Assembly (NCBI GenBank): GCA_019420305.1
Contig: JAHZHL010000003.1
Span: forward strand, 62,001-126,000
Reading direction: 5' to 3'
DNA length: 64,000 nt
Source: Bacillota bacterium
Lineage (GTDB): Bacteria > Bacillota > Clostridia > Peptostreptococcales > Anaerovoracaceae
Shown: positions 32,074 through 40,587 of the stretch, one piece after another
Layout of the letters: every line of letters starts with the position of its first letter
Numbering within the stretch: the stretch's first letter is position 1
The notes under the pieces: model-generated
Told to the model about the DNA's origin: nothing
Database searches by the model: none
Seen by the model: the letters and a program-made list of their open reading frames with translations, nothing else
Position numbers and translations under genes: made by a program

Positions 32074-33201
32074 ATGGAAATCGAAAAAAGGCGAAAATTT
32101 ATTATCAATTTCATGTATTTTGCGATCATCATCGCCATTGCATGGGCGGTTTTAGAATGGGGTATGTCTCTGATTATGCCATTCATCATCGCGTTTGTGA
32201 TTTCCTGGCTGTTGCAGCGTCCAATCCGTTTTTTGGCGGGGAAACTGCATATTCATAAAAAACTTATCGCAATCCTTCTTGTATTGATTTTTTACTGCAC
32301 AATCGGACTTTTAATTTCGATTCTGATCATCAAGTCCTTTTCGGCAATCGGAGATTTGATTTCCACTCTTCCTTCCCTCTACAGCGCTCATATCAATCCT
32401 CTGATTGAAAATATCTATGACAGCTTGGAGAGTTCGTTCATACGTCTGGATCCCCAGCTGATGAACGCGCTGGACAAGTTACTTCAAGAGTCCGCGGCTT
32501 CTCTCGGCGAGATCGTGTCCGGACTTTCTGTTACAATCGCAAGCGCAGTCTCCGGCGTGGCGTCTTCTCTGCCGGGCACACTGATTCGCCTGCTTTTAAT
32601 GATCATCTCTACGTTTTTCATCTCCATGGACTACGATCGCCTCATGGATTTTATGCTGAGACAGCTCAATGGCCGGACACGCGAACTGTTCTTCCAGATC
32701 AAGTCTTATATTATCGGGACACTCTTTGTCTGCATCCGGTCTTACGCGCTGATTATGTGTATTACATTTGTCGAATTATCCATCGGGCTTCACATTCTGC
32801 GCATTGAAAACGCGTTTCTGATCGCCCTGATTATCGCAGTATTTGATATTCTCCCGGTTCTCGGAACCGGAGGGATCATGATTCCCTGGGCCCTCATCTC
32901 TTTTATCCAGGGAAATTACTCCCTTGCGGTCGGTCTCGCTCTTGTATATGTAATCATCACCGTCATCCGCAACATAATTGAACCAAAAATCGTAGGCGGC
33001 AATATCGGACTCCATCCTGTGGTGACGCTTATCAGCCTGTTTGTCGGCGCCCAGCTTTTCGGGATAGTCGGTCTGTTCGGATTTCCGATCTTTCTCTCCC
33101 TGTTGGTGAACCTGAATAAAAACGGAACCATTCATCTGTTTAAAATGGAAGCGCCGGAACCATCCGAAGAAGCCGCTTCAGAAAAGAGGAAAAAGAAGTG
33201 A
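32074..33201 (+). CDS. AI-2E (PF01594) family transporter
   Basis: A 375-residue membrane protein with about eight helices arranged as in the AI-2E/YtvI family: a hydrophobic N-terminal group, a soluble amphipathic middle (residues ~100-160), then VFDILPVLGTGGIMIPWALI and IIEPKIVGGNIGLHPVVTLI, the family signature. Members have been linked to AI-2 export, sodium-proton exchange or sporulation-related functions, so the substrate is open. AGGAGGGG precedes the ATG. It overlaps the next gene by four bases. Expression must pass the leader hairpin. Confidence 0.9.
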   Translation: MEIEKRRKFIINFMYFAIIIAIAWAVLEWGMSLIMPFIIAFVISWLLQRPIRFLAGKLHIHKKLIAILLVLIFYCTIGLLISILIIKSFSAIGDLISTLPSLYSAHINPLIENIYDSLESSFIRLDPQLMNALDKLLQESAASLGEIVSGLSVTIASAVSGVASSLPGTLIRLLLMIISTFFISMDYDRLMDFMLRQLNGRTRELFFQIKSYIIGTLFVCIRSYALIMCITFVELSIGLHILRIENAFLIALIIAVFDILPVLGTGGIMIPWALISFIQGNYSLAVGLALVYVIITVIRNIIEPKIVGGNIGLHPVVTLISLFVGAQLFGIVGLFGFPIFLSLLVNLNKNGTIHLFKMEAPEPSEEAASEKRKKK

Positions 33202-34124
33202 TAAACGGAATTATCAGTGTTCTGGTCGTTTTTCTATTGATGGGTCTTGGATTTTACTTTACCAGGACGCACAAATGGCCGGAAGGGACAAGCCGGGTAT
33301 TCTCCACGGTTGTTGTGCAAATCGCGGCACCCGCTCTTGCCATTATTAGTATCGAAAATCGGTTTACTCCGCAGCTTTTAAAGGATTCGGTTCGGAATCT
33401 GCTTGTCGTTACTTGTGTGATGCTCCTGATGCACCTTCTCGGCAGGCTGTTCGGGCAACTGATGAAACTTCCGAAAAAGAAAAAGGCGGTTTTTACAACC
33501 ACCTTTACGTTTAACAACAGCATGTTTATCGGACTTCCCATCATCAGTATTATCTTCGGGCATGACGGGCTACCGTATCTTTTCACATTTTATCTGGTAA
33601 CCATCACTCTGTTCTGGAGCCTGGGAGCCTGGACGATTTCCCGGGCATCAGACAAAAACAGTTTTCAGGCATTTTCGGTACGGAGAATTTTCAGTCCGGG
33701 TCTGATCGGTGTGCTGATCGGCTGTTTTCTCGCCGGATTCAGCCTTAAACTGCCGCTTATACTGGAAACCACCCTAACCTACCTGGGGGATCTGTGCGTT
33801 CCGCTCTCTCTGCTGGGGATCGGAGCGAATCTGTCATCCTCTCTGGCAAAGGGAATGATGAAAATCACGCCGGATCAGATTCTGATCCTCGCCGGAAAAT
33901 TTGTTTTAAACCCGTTTCTGATCTGGGGCGCGTTTTCTCTGCTGGGAGTGACCGGTTTTCCACTGGATGTGTTCATCCTGTGTGCTTCCCTTCCCTGTCA
34001 CGCGCAGACGGCGATTCTCGCTCAGTTTTATGACGTGGAAGGTGAATACGCATCGAATCTTGTCAGTCTTTCCACGCTGGTTAGTCTGATTACCATACCT
34101 GTTTACGCAGGAATCTTACTTTAG
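33198..34124 (+). CDS. AEC-family (auxin efflux carrier) transporter
   Basis: A 308-residue transporter with about ten helices. TFNNSMFIGLPIISIIFG and PLSLLGIGANLSS are typical of AEC carriers, which move organic acids or amino acids. Translation begins at GTG within the stop of the previous gene (GTGA overlap), with AGAGGA upstream. Substrate is unknown; bacterial relatives include malate and malonate carriers. The SGNH hydrolase gene follows after 19 bases, making a three-gene unit. Confidence 0.9.
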   Translation: MINGIISVLVVFLLMGLGFYFTRTHKWPEGTSRVFSTVVVQIAAPALAIISIENRFTPQLLKDSVRNLLVVTCVMLLMHLLGRLFGQLMKLPKKKKAVFTTTFTFNNSMFIGLPIISIIFGHDGLPYLFTFYLVTITLFWSLGAWTISRASDKNSFQAFSVRRIFSPGLIGVLIGCFLAGFSLKLPLILETTLTYLGDLCVPLSLLGIGANLSSSLAKGMMKITPDQILILAGKFVLNPFLIWGAFSLLGVTGFPLDVFILCASLPCHAQTAILAQFYDVEGEYASNLVSLSTLVSLITIPVYAGILL

Positions 34125-34143
34125 AACTCAGGAGGAATCCATT

Positions 34144-34725
34144 ATGCGAAGTATTTGTTTAGGAGACAGCTTTGTCCGCGGCTTCGGTGTAAAAGCGGAC
34201 GAAAACTGGGTGTTTCTGCTCAATACACCCTGCAGCACATTTATCAATCACGGAATCTGCGGAGACACAACAGGCGGGATGCTTGCCCGTTTCGGAAGTG
34301 ACGCTGCCGCGGAAAAGCCCAATTACCTGTTTCTTCTCGGAGGGCTTAACGATCTTCTGGCGGGATCCGCGGAGACGGTACCGCAGGCCAACTATTTCGC
34401 GCTGGCTCATCAGGCGCTTCATCACGGCATAGTGCCGGTAATCTGCACCTGCCCTCCCATACAGGTTAACCAGGCCCGGCTGCACTGGCCGGAACTCACA
34501 AGTTTTGAGGTTGTCCGGAGCCGTTACAAGGCTCTTCGCGACTGGCTTCTGACATTCTGCAGAGGCTATGAGCTTCCTTATGTGGATTTTTACGGCGAAT
34601 TCGGAAAAATCCTTTCCCAGAGTCCGGAAAAGGATTGGTATCTTGACGGAATCCACCCTACCGCGGACGGACACCGGGTGATGAGCGATATTACCGTGGA
34701 CGCGCTGCGTCGGCTTTCCCTTTAA
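34144..34725 (+). CDS. SGNH/GDSL-type hydrolase
   Basis: A 193-residue esterase-like hydrolase. Block I is CLGDSFVRGFG with the nucleophilic Ser, block II Gly lies in ICGDTTGGM, block III is LLGGLNDLL (Asn), and block V is LDGIHPTADGHRV with the catalytic Asp and His. No signal peptide is seen, so it acts in the cytosol. Substrates may be acyl or acetyl esters. It ends the transporter operon; its stop overlaps the stop of the convergent membrane protein gene. Confidence 0.92.
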   Translation: MRSICLGDSFVRGFGVKADENWVFLLNTPCSTFINHGICGDTTGGMLARFGSDAAAEKPNYLFLLGGLNDLLAGSAETVPQANYFALAHQALHHGIVPVICTCPPIQVNQARLHWPELTSFEVVRSRYKALRDWLLTFCRGYELPYVDFYGEFGKILSQSPEKDWYLDGIHPTADGHRVMSDITVDALRRLSL

Positions 34726-35168
34726 TCTTCTTTCTCTTCGCGTTCTTCTTCGGGCCTGTCATCGGTATCATCCGCGCCCGGATTTTGGCTGCGTTCGAGG
34801 CTCCGGCTTTCCTGCGCCGTATCCAGCTCCTCCATCGTCAGCCTTTCTTCCGGCTCAGCTTCACAGCGGGTCTTTCTATTACTCAGACGCTCCAGTTTTG
34901 CCAGAATCAGGCCCGCTGCCCAGAACACTACAGCGAACCCCAGATATGTGCCGCTCCCCGAAATCACATACTGAATCACTTCTGTGATTCCCTCGGACAT
35001 CGACATCCCGTAGCTTTCATAATAACTCTGCACATAGGTGATCGAGTAATAAAGCATAAACCCGGCGCAAATCAGTGACAGCGCCGCAAGCACGTACAAT
35101 ATGATAGTACCTGCCGGCATTTTTCCGCGCTCATTCGTTTTTCCTGAAATAGCAATTTCTTCTTTCAT
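34722..35168 (-). CDS. Small membrane protein with acidic tail, function unknown
   Basis: A 148-residue protein not recognised as a named family. It has two membrane helices (GTIILYVLAALSLICAGFML and YLGFAVVFWAAGLILAKL), a Tyr-rich loop between them, and a very acidic C-terminal tail (EEREEKED at the end). The ATG at 35168 is preferred to one two codons upstream because AGAGG lies seven bases before it. The 107 bases between it and addA contain no clear terminator. Confidence 0.75.
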   Translation of the reverse strand: MKEEIAISGKTNERGKMPAGTIILYVLAALSLICAGFMLYYSITYVQSYYESYGMSMSEGITEVIQYVISGSGTYLGFAVVFWAAGLILAKLERLSNRKTRCEAEPEERLTMEELDTAQESRSLERSQNPGADDTDDRPEEEREEKED

Positions 35169-35275
35169 TCCCATACCTCTTTCTTTTCAAAGTGTATTTT
35201 ATTATGACGGATCAATCTGTTGCTCCCCTGAAGGTTCTGTGTCCGCCATTTGTTGTTTTCGTTAGCTTAAATCCC

Positions 35276-38200
35276 TCAGTTCATATCTAAAAATTGATTT
35301 TCACCGAATAAATATAAATACGCTTCATCTACCGGCTTCTGTCGTATCACTTCCAGCGCTTCCTTATAAATCGCAATCTGACCCGCATAATCCCCGCGGA
35401 GCCGCTCCAGCTCCTCCTCTTTTTTCTGGGGATTCACATAACTGTTTTTGTAGTCAATCAGGATCAGATGATCCGCCTCTTCAAAATAGCAGTCAATAAT
35501 TCCCTGAACCATAACTTCCGTTCCGTCGATTTCCTTCAGAAGGTTGAATTCCGTTTCCTTATACAGGTTTTCCGCGCCAGCGGCCCGCGCTCCAATTTCA
35601 TGCTGAAAAAAGGCCGCGATTTTTTCACATTCCACCGCTTCCGCTTCTTCCGGAAGCAAAAGTTCCCGCTCCAGCATACGCTGTACCTGTCCGGATACAT
35701 ACGCGGGTCCGGTTCCGGCTTCCACCTGACACAGCATTTCCTTAAAATCCACGCACTCCATCACTTTGTGCATAATCGTCCCCCGCTGAGCGGCTGTGAA
35801 TCCCAGGCTGCCCTGCAGGAAAGCCGGCGTTTTCAGTACAATCTCCTCATCTCCCGCCTCCTGCTGCGCGCGGCTCAGTTCAGTAACCGAGTATTTGGAT
35901 TTTCTGGCAAGCGCCTGCTGATTCGGATAGACGAAAGAAAGGCGTCTCTCAATTTCTTCTCTCACCGGATTCTCTGTTTCCCATTCTTCCGCAAAAAGCA
36001 ATTCCCGCACTTCTTCCCGGTTCTGCCCGCGGGTTCGGCTTTCTGCTGTCATCTGACCGCGATCGTGCCAAAACACTTCCATACCACTCTCCCGCGCCAG
36101 AGGCAACAGATAGTCAAGGAAACAGTTTCTTGACGGAGAGGACGGAAGTTTCCCATCCTTTCCGGTTTTGACGGTTCCCAGCAGAATCAGCTGATCCATG
36201 GCTCTTGTAAACGCCACATAGAGAATCCGGATTTCCTCATCCAGATCCTCCTGCCGCAGTTTTCGCTCAATGGCAGTCTGCATCAGTGTTTTTCTGTGCC
36301 AGTGTTCCCGATAGTTCACCTTCGTTATTCCCAGACCCAGATCCTTGTGGGCGAGGAATCCCTTTCCGGTTTTTCCCGTATTAAACCGTTTTCCGAGACC
36401 TGCCACGATCACTACCGGGAATTCCAGTCCCTTACTTTTATGAATCGTCATAATGCGAATCAGATCTTCATTTTCATTAATCAGTTTTACCTGCCCGGTC
36501 GGAATTCTCCGGTTTTCTAAAGCCTGTATGTAGGTAAGGAAGCTGTAGATCCCCCCGTATCCGTTTGATTTAAAATCTCTGGCTTTATCCGCCAAAGCTC
36601 TCAGATTCGCCTGTCTCTGCTGCCCTGCCGGAAGGGATCCGCAATAGGTATAGTACCCGGTGGACCACATCAGTTCCCAGATAAACTCTTCCAGAGGCAG
36701 GGCCTGCGCCATTTTCCGGTAACGCTCCAGCGTTTCAAGGGTATTCCCGCATTTTTGCGCAAGCGCACCTTCCCCGCGGCTGCAGCGGCAGAACGCTTCA
36801 TAATAGGATGTGGTTCTGCTGTCCAGACGGATCTGAATCAGTTCTTCAATGGAGAATCCGAATACCGCTGACCGGAGGACGCTGAGCAGCGGAAGATCCT
36901 GCTGCTTGTTGTCAATCAGCCGGAGCAGATTCAGAAATACCTGTATTTCCACGGTATCAAAATAGCCGCCGCTGTCATCCATATAGGAAGGCAGATCCAG
37001 TTCCGTGAATACTTCCTGGAACACGTCCGCGTAATTTTTCGTACCGCGCATCAGAATGACAATATCACGCATCCGGATCGGTCTTTCACACCCGCGTTTA
37101 CTGTCAAAAATCGGTTTTCCCAACAGCCCCTTTATAATCCCGGCAGCCTGAAACGCTTCAAGCTGGGAGTTTTTCATTTCCGCGATTTCCTCATCTAAAT
37201 CCATCTCTTCGCTGACCCGGCTGTCTATGATATGAAGCTGGGTGCGCCAGTCGATTGGCCCGTCGTAGGCCACGCCCTGATACAGCGCCGCCGCTTCGTC
37301 ATATCCTGCCATTACTTCAGAAAACACCGCGTTGACCGTTTCGATCACGCTCTTCTTGCTGCGGAAATTCCGGTTCAGGTCCAGTTTCATGCTGCAGGTC
37401 TCCCTCTCGGAAGCATACGCTTTGTAACGCGCCTGAAAAATTTCCGGCTCTGCCAGTCGGAATTTGTAAATGCTTTGTTTGATATCTCCCACCAGAAAGA
37501 GATTGTTTTCTCTGCGGATCCGATCAATCAGCGTATCCTGCAGTACATTGCTGTCCTGATATTCGTCCACGAAAATACACTCAAATTTCGCGCGGTACTC
37601 CGCGGCAGCCTCTTCGTGCTCCAGAATTTCCAAAGCATAATGCTCAATATCATTGAAATCGATCAGCTTCTTTTCCTGCTTTGCTCTGCGGAACGCCTGA
37701 TCAAATTCTTTTATCAGCTCTTCCAGATAACGGGCGGCGGGACCGACGCTTTTCATATCATCCAGGTAGTCCTTCATTTCCCGTTCGAAATAACGCTCTT
37801 TCAGAGCGTTCAGCTGTTTTTTCCCATAGTCTCTCGCGCTTTTGATTTCTTCCTTTACCGGTTCATAGTCCTCTTTTTCTTCTTTCGACGCCCGCATAAC
37901 ATTCGCTTTGAAAGAGGATACCAGTTTTCGCGCTCCTTCAAAGTCTCCCCGCTCTGCCATCTGAAGCAGGGGTTCCAGCTTTTCCAGATCTTCCAGATTT
38001 TTTTGATAGACGCTCTCCACGCCCGCCATCTGCGCGATTTCTCCCGCCTGTTCAAAACTGCGCAGAATCTGCCTGGAGGCAGACAGAAGATCTTCTTTTA
38101 TAAACGCGGCCAGCGCGCTTTCCGGAAAGTCTTCCGGATTCATGTCCAGTTCCCGCACATGTTCCGCAAGCCAAGAAAGGGGATGGGGAATGCTCTGAAT

Positions 38201-38737
38201 TGTGGTGTAGAGTTTTAAAACCGCTTCCTTCAGAGCCCGCTCGTTCCGATCCGACGCGTAAGCTCTGAGAAAGTCCAGAAATTCTTCTTCTCCGGACTCA
38301 AAGCGTTCCGCAAAGATCTGATCCAGCACATCCCACTTGAGAATCTCTATGGCGCCCTCATCACCGATTTTAAAGTCCGGCTCCACATCGATCAGATAAA
38401 AGTATCTGCGAATCACCTCCAGCGCGAAGGAGTGGAAGGTGCTGATATTGGCATTTGCCGCCAGGTCCAGCTGCCGCCTTAAAAAAGAGGCGTGCGACGG
38501 ATCCTCCTCAATGGCCTTTGTGATAGCGTCCACCAGTTTTTCTTTCATTTCCGCCGCCGCGGCATTTGTAAAAGTAACAATCAGAAACCGGTCCAGGGGA
38601 ATCCGATCCCTCAGGATCAGCTGTTTGATACGCTCTACAAGAACCGCTGTTTTCCCGGAGCCGGCGGCCGCGGAAACCAGTATATTTTTATCGCGCAGCT
38701 CAATCGCCTGCTGCTGTTGTGTTGTCCATTTTACCAT
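35276..38737 (-). CDS. addA: AddA, ATP-dependent helicase/nuclease subunit A
   Basis: A 1153-residue UvrD-like helicase with a C-terminal RecB-type nuclease. Motif I is VSAAAGSGKTAVLVERI near residue 25, motif II FVDEYQDSN, motif III LVGDIKQSIYKFR, and motif VI ILYVAFTRAMDQL. The nuclease core is GIIDCYFEEADHLILIDYKN. AddAB processes double-strand breaks for recombination. AddB normally lies directly upstream in Firmicutes, but here the upstream neighbour is the divergent gpmI gene, so addB is elsewhere or replaced. Length is slightly shorter than the ~1200 usual for the family, and no frameshift is seen. Confidence 0.96.
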   Translation of the reverse strand: MVKWTTQQQQAIELRDKNILVSAAAGSGKTAVLVERIKQLILRDRIPLDRFLIVTFTNAAAAEMKEKLVDAITKAIEEDPSHASFLRRQLDLAANANISTFHSFALEVIRRYFYLIDVEPDFKIGDEGAIEILKWDVLDQIFAERFESGEEEFLDFLRAYASDRNERALKEAVLKLYTTIQSIPHPLSWLAEHVRELDMNPEDFPESALAAFIKEDLLSASRQILRSFEQAGEIAQMAGVESVYQKNLEDLEKLEPLLQMAERGDFEGARKLVSSFKANVMRASKEEKEDYEPVKEEIKSARDYGKKQLNALKERYFEREMKDYLDDMKSVGPAARYLEELIKEFDQAFRRAKQEKKLIDFNDIEHYALEILEHEEAAAEYRAKFECIFVDEYQDSNVLQDTLIDRIRRENNLFLVGDIKQSIYKFRLAEPEIFQARYKAYASERETCSMKLDLNRNFRSKKSVIETVNAVFSEVMAGYDEAAALYQGVAYDGPIDWRTQLHIIDSRVSEEMDLDEEIAEMKNSQLEAFQAAGIIKGLLGKPIFDSKRGCERPIRMRDIVILMRGTKNYADVFQEVFTELDLPSYMDDSGGYFDTVEIQVFLNLLRLIDNKQQDLPLLSVLRSAVFGFSIEELIQIRLDSRTTSYYEAFCRCSRGEGALAQKCGNTLETLERYRKMAQALPLEEFIWELMWSTGYYTYCGSLPAGQQRQANLRALADKARDFKSNGYGGIYSFLTYIQALENRRIPTGQVKLINENEDLIRIMTIHKSKGLEFPVVIVAGLGKRFNTGKTGKGFLAHKDLGLGITKVNYREHWHRKTLMQTAIERKLRQEDLDEEIRILYVAFTRAMDQLILLGTVKTGKDGKLPSSPSRNCFLDYLLPLARESGMEVFWHDRGQMTAESRTRGQNREEVRELLFAEEWETENPVREEIERRLSFVYPNQQALARKSKYSVTELSRAQQEAGDEEIVLKTPAFLQGSLGFTAAQRGTIMHKVMECVDFKEMLCQVEAGTGPAYVSGQVQRMLERELLLPEEAEAVECEKIAAFFQHEIGARAAGAENLYKETEFNLLKEIDGTEVMVQGIIDCYFEEADHLILIDYKNSYVNPQKKEEELERLRGDYAGQIAIYKEALEVIRQKPVDEAYLYLFGENQFLDMN

Positions 38738-38798
38738 TATGTTCGTTTCCTTTCCTGTCCTATATTATACGGAAAAAGACTGATTCCCGCAATGAAGA

Positions 38799-38809
38799 TG
38801 TGGTATAAT
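38799..38809 (+). promoter_or_regulatory. Extended -10 promoter of gpmI
   Basis: TGTGGTATAAT, 26 bases before the gpmI ATG; no good -35 box. The same 11-mer occurs on the minus strand before the small-protein/stress operon at 45710-45720. Confidence 0.6.
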
Positions 38810-38835
38810 AGATTTTATACTGGAGGTTTCAAATT

Positions 38836-40365
38836 ATGAAAAATTTTAAACGGCCGACCATGCTGATGATTCTGGATGGCTTCGGCATAAACAGAGAATC
38901 TTACGGAAATGCCATCGCCCAGGCAAACACACCCGGACTTGACCGCATTTTTTCCACATACCCGCGGACATCCCTCAAGGCCTGCGGCCTGGCGGTAGGT
39001 CTTCCGGAAGGCCAGATGGGGAATTCCGAAGTGGGCCATCTGAATATCGGCGCCGGAAGGATCGTTTATCAGGAGCTGACCCGCATCACGAAGGAGATCG
39101 AAGACGGATCCTTTGCGGAAAACCCGGTTTTAAACCGCGCTGTCGAACACGCGCTGAACCGCCATTCCGCCCTGCATCTTTTAGGACTTGTCTCCGACGG
39201 CGGCGTTCACAGCCATATCCGCCATCTGCTGGCTCTTATCGATCTGGCGGCGGCAAAGGGAGTCCGGGAACTGTATGTCCACTGTTTCCTCGACGGACGC
39301 GATGTTCCGCCCCGCTGCGCGAAAGAATATATCGCTCAGCTGGAGGAGCATATAAAAAAAACCGGTCTCGGAAAGATCGCCACTGTATCGGGAAGATATT
39401 ATGCCATGGATCGGGATAAACGCTGGGAACGGGTTGTCAAAGCCTATGACGCCATGACCCTGCGGGAAGGGTTTCAGGCGGAAACCGCGGCGGACGCGGT
39501 ATCCGCGGCCTATGACCGGGATGAAAACGACGAGTTCGTCCAGCCCACCTGCGTCGCAGGAGGCCAGCCGATAAAGGACGGGGACGCCATGATTATGTTT
39601 AACTTCCGTCCGGATCGGGCCAGGGAAATCACCCGCGCCTTTGTCGCGGACGACTTTGACGGATTTGAACGCCGGCAGACAATTTCGGATCTATTCTATG
39701 TCTGCATGACCCAGTATGACGCCCAGATGCCGAATGTGGAAATCGCCTATCCGCCGCAGTCCCTCAAAGCGACCCTCGGTGAATACCTGGCGGACTTGGG
39801 AATGACGCAGCTGCGGATCGCGGAGACGGAAAAATACGCTCATGTCACCTTCTTCTTTAACGGAGGTGTGGAAGCTCCCAACCGGAACGAAGATCGGATT
39901 CTCATTCCATCGCCTAAGGTAGCGACCTACGATTTACAGCCGGAAATGAGCGCGTATCTGGTTACAGATAAAGTTCTGGAGGAGATCGCTTCCGATAAAT
40001 ACGATGTGATTATCCTCAATTTCGCCAACGCGGATATGGTGGGACATACCGGAGTTATGGACGCGGCAGTCGCCGCCATTGAAGCTCTGGATCAATGTGT
40101 TCCGAAAATCGTGGAGGCGGTTCTCGCAAAGGATGGGCAGATTCTGCTGACCGCGGATCATGGAAACGCGGATCAGATGCTGGATGAAAAAGGCGCGGTT
40201 GTCACCGCCCACTCCTTAAATGATGTTCCGCTTGTGCATATTGCCAAAGACCCCGCGCAGCTCGCGGACGGCGGGAAGCTGGCGGATCTGGCGCCTACTC
40301 TGCTGGATCTTATGGGGCTTGAAATTCCCGCGGAAATGACCGGACACAGTCTGGTGAAAAAATAG
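38836..40365 (+). CDS. gpmI: 2,3-bisphosphoglycerate-independent phosphoglycerate mutase
   Basis: A 509-residue manganese-dependent enzyme of glycolysis that interconverts 3- and 2-phosphoglycerate. Catalytic Ser is in MGNSEVGHLNIGAGR, metal and substrate residues in LLGLVSDGGVHSH, HCFLDGRDVPPR, GRYYAMDRD, NFANADMVGHTG and LTADHGNAD. Length is normal. TGGAGG precedes the ATG. Divergent from addA; closed by a strong terminator, with another structured element behind it. Confidence 0.98.
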   Translation: MKNFKRPTMLMILDGFGINRESYGNAIAQANTPGLDRIFSTYPRTSLKACGLAVGLPEGQMGNSEVGHLNIGAGRIVYQELTRITKEIEDGSFAENPVLNRAVEHALNRHSALHLLGLVSDGGVHSHIRHLLALIDLAAAKGVRELYVHCFLDGRDVPPRCAKEYIAQLEEHIKKTGLGKIATVSGRYYAMDRDKRWERVVKAYDAMTLREGFQAETAADAVSAAYDRDENDEFVQPTCVAGGQPIKDGDAMIMFNFRPDRAREITRAFVADDFDGFERRQTISDLFYVCMTQYDAQMPNVEIAYPPQSLKATLGEYLADLGMTQLRIAETEKYAHVTFFFNGGVEAPNRNEDRILIPSPKVATYDLQPEMSAYLVTDKVLEEIASDKYDVIILNFANADMVGHTGVMDAAVAAIEALDQCVPKIVEAVLAKDGQILLTADHGNADQMLDEKGAVVTAHSLNDVPLVHIAKDPAQLADGGKLADLAPTLLDLMGLEIPAEMTGHSLVKK

Positions 40366-40382
40366 ACAGGTAATTGAGAGGT

Positions 40383-40414
40383 TGGCGGTTTATCAACAAA
40401 CCGCCAATTTTCAT
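40383..40414 (+). terminator. Intrinsic terminator of gpmI
   Basis: TTGGCGGTTT pairs perfectly with AAACCGCCAA across ATCAAC and is followed by TTTT. Confidence 0.9.
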
Positions 40415-40430
40415 ATTCGTTGATAAATTT

Positions 40431-40517
40431 TCAACGGTTCCAGGCGGCGGATTCAAGGGCCGGAGCGCAAACTGCCCGGAAGCTGCCCTTTCGAAGCCTG
40501 AAACCGTTGATTTTTTT
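40431..40517 (+). ncRNA. Structured RNA-like element ending in a T7 tract
   Basis: The outer stem TCAACGGTT + CAGGC pairs with GCCTG + AACCGTTGA (14 pairs, one C/A mismatch) and is followed at once by TTTTTTT. Inside, AAGGG pairs with CCCTT and CCGG with CCGG around AGCGCAAACTGC. It lies after the gpmI terminator with no gene beyond it on the plus strand. It may be a small RNA, a second terminator or the 3' part of a longer RNA. No known family was recognised, and no clear promoter of its own is visible. Confidence 0.5.
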
Positions 40518-40587
40518 GTAACAATAAGATAAATTCAGGATTTGTTTCTAATATCCGCCGTCCCCTGCGGCTTCCGCCCGGATCCCT

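Noticed and set aside
37232..38218. A 328-codon open frame on the plus strand
   Set aside because: Antisense to addA with no ribosome site or domain.
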